This document shows, one piece after another, positions 60,970-64,000 of a stretch of DNA of 64,000 bases. Each line of letters opens with the position of its first letter. Within the stretch, counting starts at the first letter, position 1. Location: NCBI GenBank assembly GCA_002367105.1, contig DFCS01000051.1, forward strand, positions 165,788-229,787, read 5' to 3'. A program made the position numbers and the translations under genes. The notes under the pieces were generated by a model. The model saw nothing but the letters and a program-made list of their open reading frames with translations, ran no database searches and was not told the DNA's origin. The stretch comes from Hungatella sp. UBA3048. GTDB taxonomy: Bacteria; Bacillota; Clostridia; Lachnospirales; Lachnospiraceae.

Positions 60970-61397
60970 AAATTTTCCCTCCAAAGTTAAAAATAAGGAT
61001 CCCTGACAAAATGATGGTCCCGCCGGTCAGGGTCGCCTTGTCCGGTACCTCATTTGCCATAAGAAAACCAAAAATGCTGAAGGCGCTGGACTGGAGTGCC
61101 TGATAAGATTTCGTCAGTTTTCTCTGCAAAAGGTTGTAAATGCTGACCAGCAAAGCCGCCAGAAACAGCCAGAACAGGCCTGGGTTAATAGAAAATATCC
61201 CTCTTCCCGGGCAGCTTCATCTTTGTAAAGACGGCCACTGCCAACAATGCCAGGGAGGCCACCCCATAACGGAGAAATCCCAGGGAAAACGGGGTAAAAT
61301 ATCCAAGCGCCAGCTTTGTAAACACATAGGCCAATGACCAGAAAACAATGGTTGTGGCCGCATAAGGGTGAAAGCTATCTTTCCATTTCATATTCAT
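60902..61397 (-). pseudogene. EamA/DMT-family transporter remnant
   Basis: The N-terminus is intact (SFHPYAATTIVFWSLAYVFT, FTPFSLGFLRYGVASLALLA), then the frame breaks at 61185. A second frame carries a middle helix (FWLFLAALLVSIYNLLQRKL) joined to the last helices (ANEVPDKATLTGGTIILSGI). Roughly half of the usual 290 residues are missing, so deletions and a frameshift have destroyed the drug/metabolite exporter. Its tail overlaps the LUD gene start. Confidence 0.78.
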
Positions 61398-61510
61398 ACC
61401 TGCCTTTTAGCTGTTTATTACGGTTCTCTTCCTGCTACCCTATAATTTATCATGGAAATGCCTCAAAGAAAAGAAAGAATCCTCTCCTACGTTATTTCAT
61501 ACTCAAAGTC

Positions 61511-61642
61511 TTACAGCAACAGAGAAAACATATCTGTCACCTGGGGCAGGATAATGGAGGCCCCATAAAACAGCAAGGTCCCTATCATAAGCTGGGGAAC
61601 CGCAATAAATCCCACCAGATACCCGGCGGTTATATTTCTAAT
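61511..61642 (-). pseudogene. Membrane-protein C-terminal fragment
   Basis: A 43-residue minus-strand stretch reads as two helices (AGYLVGFIAVPQLMIGTLLF and GASIILPQVTDMFSLLL) and then stops, with a stop also just upstream. No start is present. It is probably the tail of a lost transporter. The rest of 61398-61839 holds only the terminator below. Confidence 0.4.
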
Positions 61643-61689
61643 CTATTTTGTTGTCAATCTGATTTCATCAAATCAAATTCCGAAAACAA

Positions 61690-61722
61690 CAATACCAGGA
61701 AAAACGTGCTTTCCTGGTATTG
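61690..61722 (-). terminator. Terminator downstream of uxaC
   Basis: CAATACCAGGAAA and TTTCCTGGTATTG are perfect 13-bp arms with a 7-nt loop; on the minus strand TTGTTTTCGG follows. Confidence 0.7.
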
Positions 61723-61839
61723 TCAATATAAAGCCTTATTTCATTTTTCTGCACATCGACTTAAATTCCTGATAAATCAGACAAATTGCTGACTACCCGT
61801 GATGCCGAATACTTGGGAAAAGAATAATCTCTCCTGCCC

Positions 61840-63240
61840 CTACCATCCAAAATATTCCTTTACATTTTTATAACATATTGATTCGATCATCTCTTTTATA
61901 TATATTTCATCAGAGTAATATTCCCCTCGCTCCACTAGCTCTCCTAAATAACTGCAAAGAACTCTCCTGTAAAGCTCATGGCGGGGATAGCTTAAAAAGC
62001 TTCTGGAATCTGTCAGCATACCTACTGATAAACTGACCGGATAAAGATTCCCTGCCGCATAGAACTGGCGCTCAATCCCATAGGACTGATCATTAAACCA
62101 CCACGGAGCGCCCAACTGTACCTTTCCCTTTACCGTACCATCGCAAAAACCAGCGGCCAGAATGGCAAAGGACTCCACCTGTGACGCATGAAGTGGATAA
62201 AGGATTGTCTTTGGCAGCTCATCCATTTCCGTTAAACGGTTAAGAATAGCACCCACTGACCGGACAGAGGTGGTATCATCAACACAATCAAACCCGGTGG
62301 ACTGTCCGATTTCTTTCACCTTTTTTTGATTGGCATCCAGGTAGGTCCCGATATGGAGCTGCATAACAAATCCATACTTTTTATAAAGCTTTGCCATCTC
62401 AATGACAAATGCAGACTTATACTGGTTAATTTCTTTTGGTGACAGCTCTTTCTGCCGAAGCGCCTTATCAAAAGCCGATTCCACCTCTTCCATCGTGTAA
62501 TCACACCATGTAATATCCGCCATACCGTTATCGCTCACTCTGGTCCCAAATTCCGCGAAGAAAGACAGGCGCTGTTCCAGAGCACTCATCATGGAAGAAA
62601 AACTTGTTATCTCCTGCTCTACTGCCTGAGAAAGCTTTCCCATATAGTTCGAGAAGGAGGACCATTCGCAGTAAAATGCCTGATCCGGCCGAAAAGCTGT
62701 GAGGATCCTGGTCTTAATGGCCGGATCCCGCTTCATCCGGATATGATAATCCAGAGTATCCACAGGATCTTCCGTAGTGCTGACAATCTCTACCTTTGAC
62801 CGTTCCATACACCATCTTGGCGTCATATGACGTCCTTTGATCAATTCCTTTGTTTTCTTATAGATCTCTTCAGCATTATCCGGCCCCAAAGGCTCTTCTA
62901 TGTCAAAATAGCGTTTCAGCTCCAATACACACCAGATGTAAACAGGATTCCCCATCAACCTCGGCAATATCTCTGCAAATTTTAAGTATTTCTCGTAATA
63001 ACCGGCTCCTCCGGTGATGTAATATTCATCGATCCCAAAAGTCCTCATAGCTCTCCATTTATAATGGTCGTGGGCAAGCCACATTTCACCCAGGTCTTCA
63101 AATTCCTCATTTTCATAAATCTCCCTGGCAACCAGATGGCAATGATAATCAATGATGGGCAGGTGTTTGGCATAGGTATGATAGAAGTAACTTCCTGTCT
63201 GATTTGTTAAAAGCAATTCCTCCGAAAATAGATGGTTCAC
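61840..63240 (-). CDS. uxaC: Glucuronate isomerase
   Basis: The 466-residue enzyme matches UxaC along its length: HLPIIDYHCHLVAREIYENE has the metal-binding His pair. WRAMRTFGIDEYYITG, STTEDPVDTLDYH and VRSVGAILNRL-like runs follow. It interconverts D-glucuronate with fructuronate and D-galacturonate with tagaturonate. The gene lies 28 bp after an SDR dehydrogenase on the same strand, so the two probably form a hexuronate pathway. Confidence 0.97.
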   Translation of the reverse strand: MNHLFSEELLLTNQTGSYFYHTYAKHLPIIDYHCHLVAREIYENEEFEDLGEMWLAHDHYKWRAMRTFGIDEYYITGGAGYYEKYLKFAEILPRLMGNPVYIWCVLELKRYFDIEEPLGPDNAEEIYKKTKELIKGRHMTPRWCMERSKVEIVSTTEDPVDTLDYHIRMKRDPAIKTRILTAFRPDQAFYCEWSSFSNYMGKLSQAVEQEITSFSSMMSALEQRLSFFAEFGTRVSDNGMADITWCDYTMEEVESAFDKALRQKELSPKEINQYKSAFVIEMAKLYKKYGFVMQLHIGTYLDANQKKVKEIGQSTGFDCVDDTTSVRSVGAILNRLTEMDELPKTILYPLHASQVESFAILAAGFCDGTVKGKVQLGAPWWFNDQSYGIERQFYAAGNLYPVSLSVGMLTDSRSFLSYPRHELYRRVLCSYLGELVERGEYYSDEIYIKEMIESICYKNVKEYFGW

Positions 63241-63268
63241 CGTGCTCCCCCTTTCTTTGTGTGCCTCA

Positions 63269-64000
63269 TTAGAATCCGATCAGAGCGCCGCCGTCTACAG
63301 GAAGGCAGGCGCCTGATATATAACCTGCCGCATCACTGGATAAGAATACAGCAGCCATACCGATATCCATGGGGTCACCTACTTTATTCATGGGAATCCT
63401 TCCAAGAATTTTATTGCGTCTTACTTCATCCTCATCCGTTGCCTTGTGATACATGGGCGTATCGATCCAGCCCGGAGCTATGGCGTTTACCCGAACTCCG
63501 TAAGAACCGCCTTCTGCTGCCAGCGTGCGTACCAGTCCAAGATATCCTGCCTTGGCTGTCGCATAGCCTGCCACCTGAGGTTGGCCGATAAAACTGGTCA
63601 TACTGGCCTGGAAGAGGATGCTGCCTTTTTTTTGTTCTTTCATATGAGGGAATAATGCCTTTGTCAGGGCAAATGCGCCTACCAGGTGAACGTTCAGCAC
63701 GCTCACATAATCCTCTACCGTCATTTCTTCAATAAATTTCTTACAGTGGTTTCCTGCGTTATTCACCAAAATGGATACAGGCCCATGTTCTGAAATAATA
63801 CGATCCACCATCTCCTGGGTATGGTCCGTATCCGTGATATTAAAATGATAGAAAACAGCCTTTCCCCCAAATTCTTCCAGAGCTTTCTGTCCCTGCTCCC
63901 CGCTTTCAAAGCTTAAGACAACCACCTTCGCTCCGGCGCCCACCATACATCTGGTAATCGCAAGCCCCAGTCCCGTAGAGCCCCCTGTAATAACAGCGGT
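63269..64000 (-). CDS. SDR-family dehydrogenase (5' end outside the window)
   Basis: The frame runs off the right edge. The 243 visible residues include the NAD(P) motif TGGSTGLG at the very edge (63980-ish), ILVNNAGNHCK, the catalytic Ser in ILFQASMTSF and the YxxxK pair YATAK. VNAIAPGWIDTPM and GAVLPVDGG-like CLPVDGGALIGF close it. Next to uxaC it may act as a fructuronate/mannonate oxidoreductase or a gluconate-type dehydrogenase; the sequence alone does not decide. The length fits 250-260 residues. Confidence 0.92.
   Translation of the reverse strand, partial: TAVITGGSTGLGLAITRCMVGAGAKVVVLSFESGEQGQKALEEFGGKAVFYHFNITDTDHTQEMVDRIISEHGPVSILVNNAGNHCKKFIEEMTVEDYVSVLNVHLVGAFALTKALFPHMKEQKKGSILFQASMTSFIGQPQVAGYATAKAGYLGLVRTLAAEGGSYGVRVNAIAPGWIDTPMYHKATDEDEVRRNKILGRIPMNKVGDPMDIGMAAVFLSSDAAGYISGACLPVDGGALIGF

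Noticed and set aside
1..64000. CRISPR array, prophage, insertion sequence or riboswitch
   Set aside because: I found no regularly spaced repeats, transposase, integrase or phage structural genes, and no leader that I could match to a known riboswitch class by eye.

Overview
The window reads as the chromosome of an anaerobic Firmicute, most likely a saccharolytic Lachnospiraceae/Clostridium-type organism. The evidence is AGGAGG-type ribosome binding sites, moderate GC, a complete V-type ATP synthase operon, YesM/YesN-type two-component systems beside sugar ABC importers, LacI-family control, and radical-SAM and metal-uptake genes. Nothing phage-like, no insertion sequence and no CRISPR array was seen.

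Layout. 1-1514: the 5' end of a leftward sugar-binding lipoprotein and a divergent LacI regulator, with a strong promoter overlapped by a palindromic operator. 1517-10545: an ABC exporter remnant, then a leftward glycan operon (two permeases, binding protein, GH106-type glycosidase, sulfatase, possible small lipoprotein, polysaccharide deacetylase). Its sensor kinase and response regulator (10735-13772) diverge from it through two promoters that share one -35 region. 13870-20089: a leftward metal operon of FecCD-type permease, ATPase, binding lipoprotein, MoeA-like protein, HmdB-like radical SAM enzyme with a CX5CX2C cluster motif, and DUF4213/DUF364 protein, headed by a promoter and two long perfect dyads. 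20213-25456: decayed sequence, tRNA-Lys(CTT), trmB, a membrane protein, an SGNH hydrolase, a 53-residue membrane protein and an alpha/beta hydrolase. 25682-26812: a HEPN-like/SH3b membrane protein. 27044-35545: V-ATPase subunits G/H, C, I, K, F, E, A, B, D. 35743-37138: an ECF sigma factor and its probable anti-sigma protein. 37285-45441: a leftward LacI-controlled operon combining an AfuABC/FbpABC-type importer with a GH4 phospho-glycosidase, a PfkB kinase and a TIM-barrel isomerase. 45794-54465: an alpha-galactoside operon (binding protein, two permeases, GH36) with its own divergent kinase/regulator pair. 54546-60210: a TetR gene behind a 53-bp near-continuous perfect dyad, a rifampin-phosphotransferase-like enzyme and a three-gene ABC-2 transporter. 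60331-64000: a LUD protein, transporter remnants, glucuronate isomerase (uxaC) and the 3' part of an SDR dehydrogenase.

Most of the window serves foraging for glycans and sugars, with each importer paired to its own regulator and intracellular enzymes. The parts least explained by known pathways are the metal/radical-SAM operon at 13.9-20.2 kb and the phospho-glycoside-like operon at 37-45 kb. Functions are read from motifs and context only; no database search was possible.
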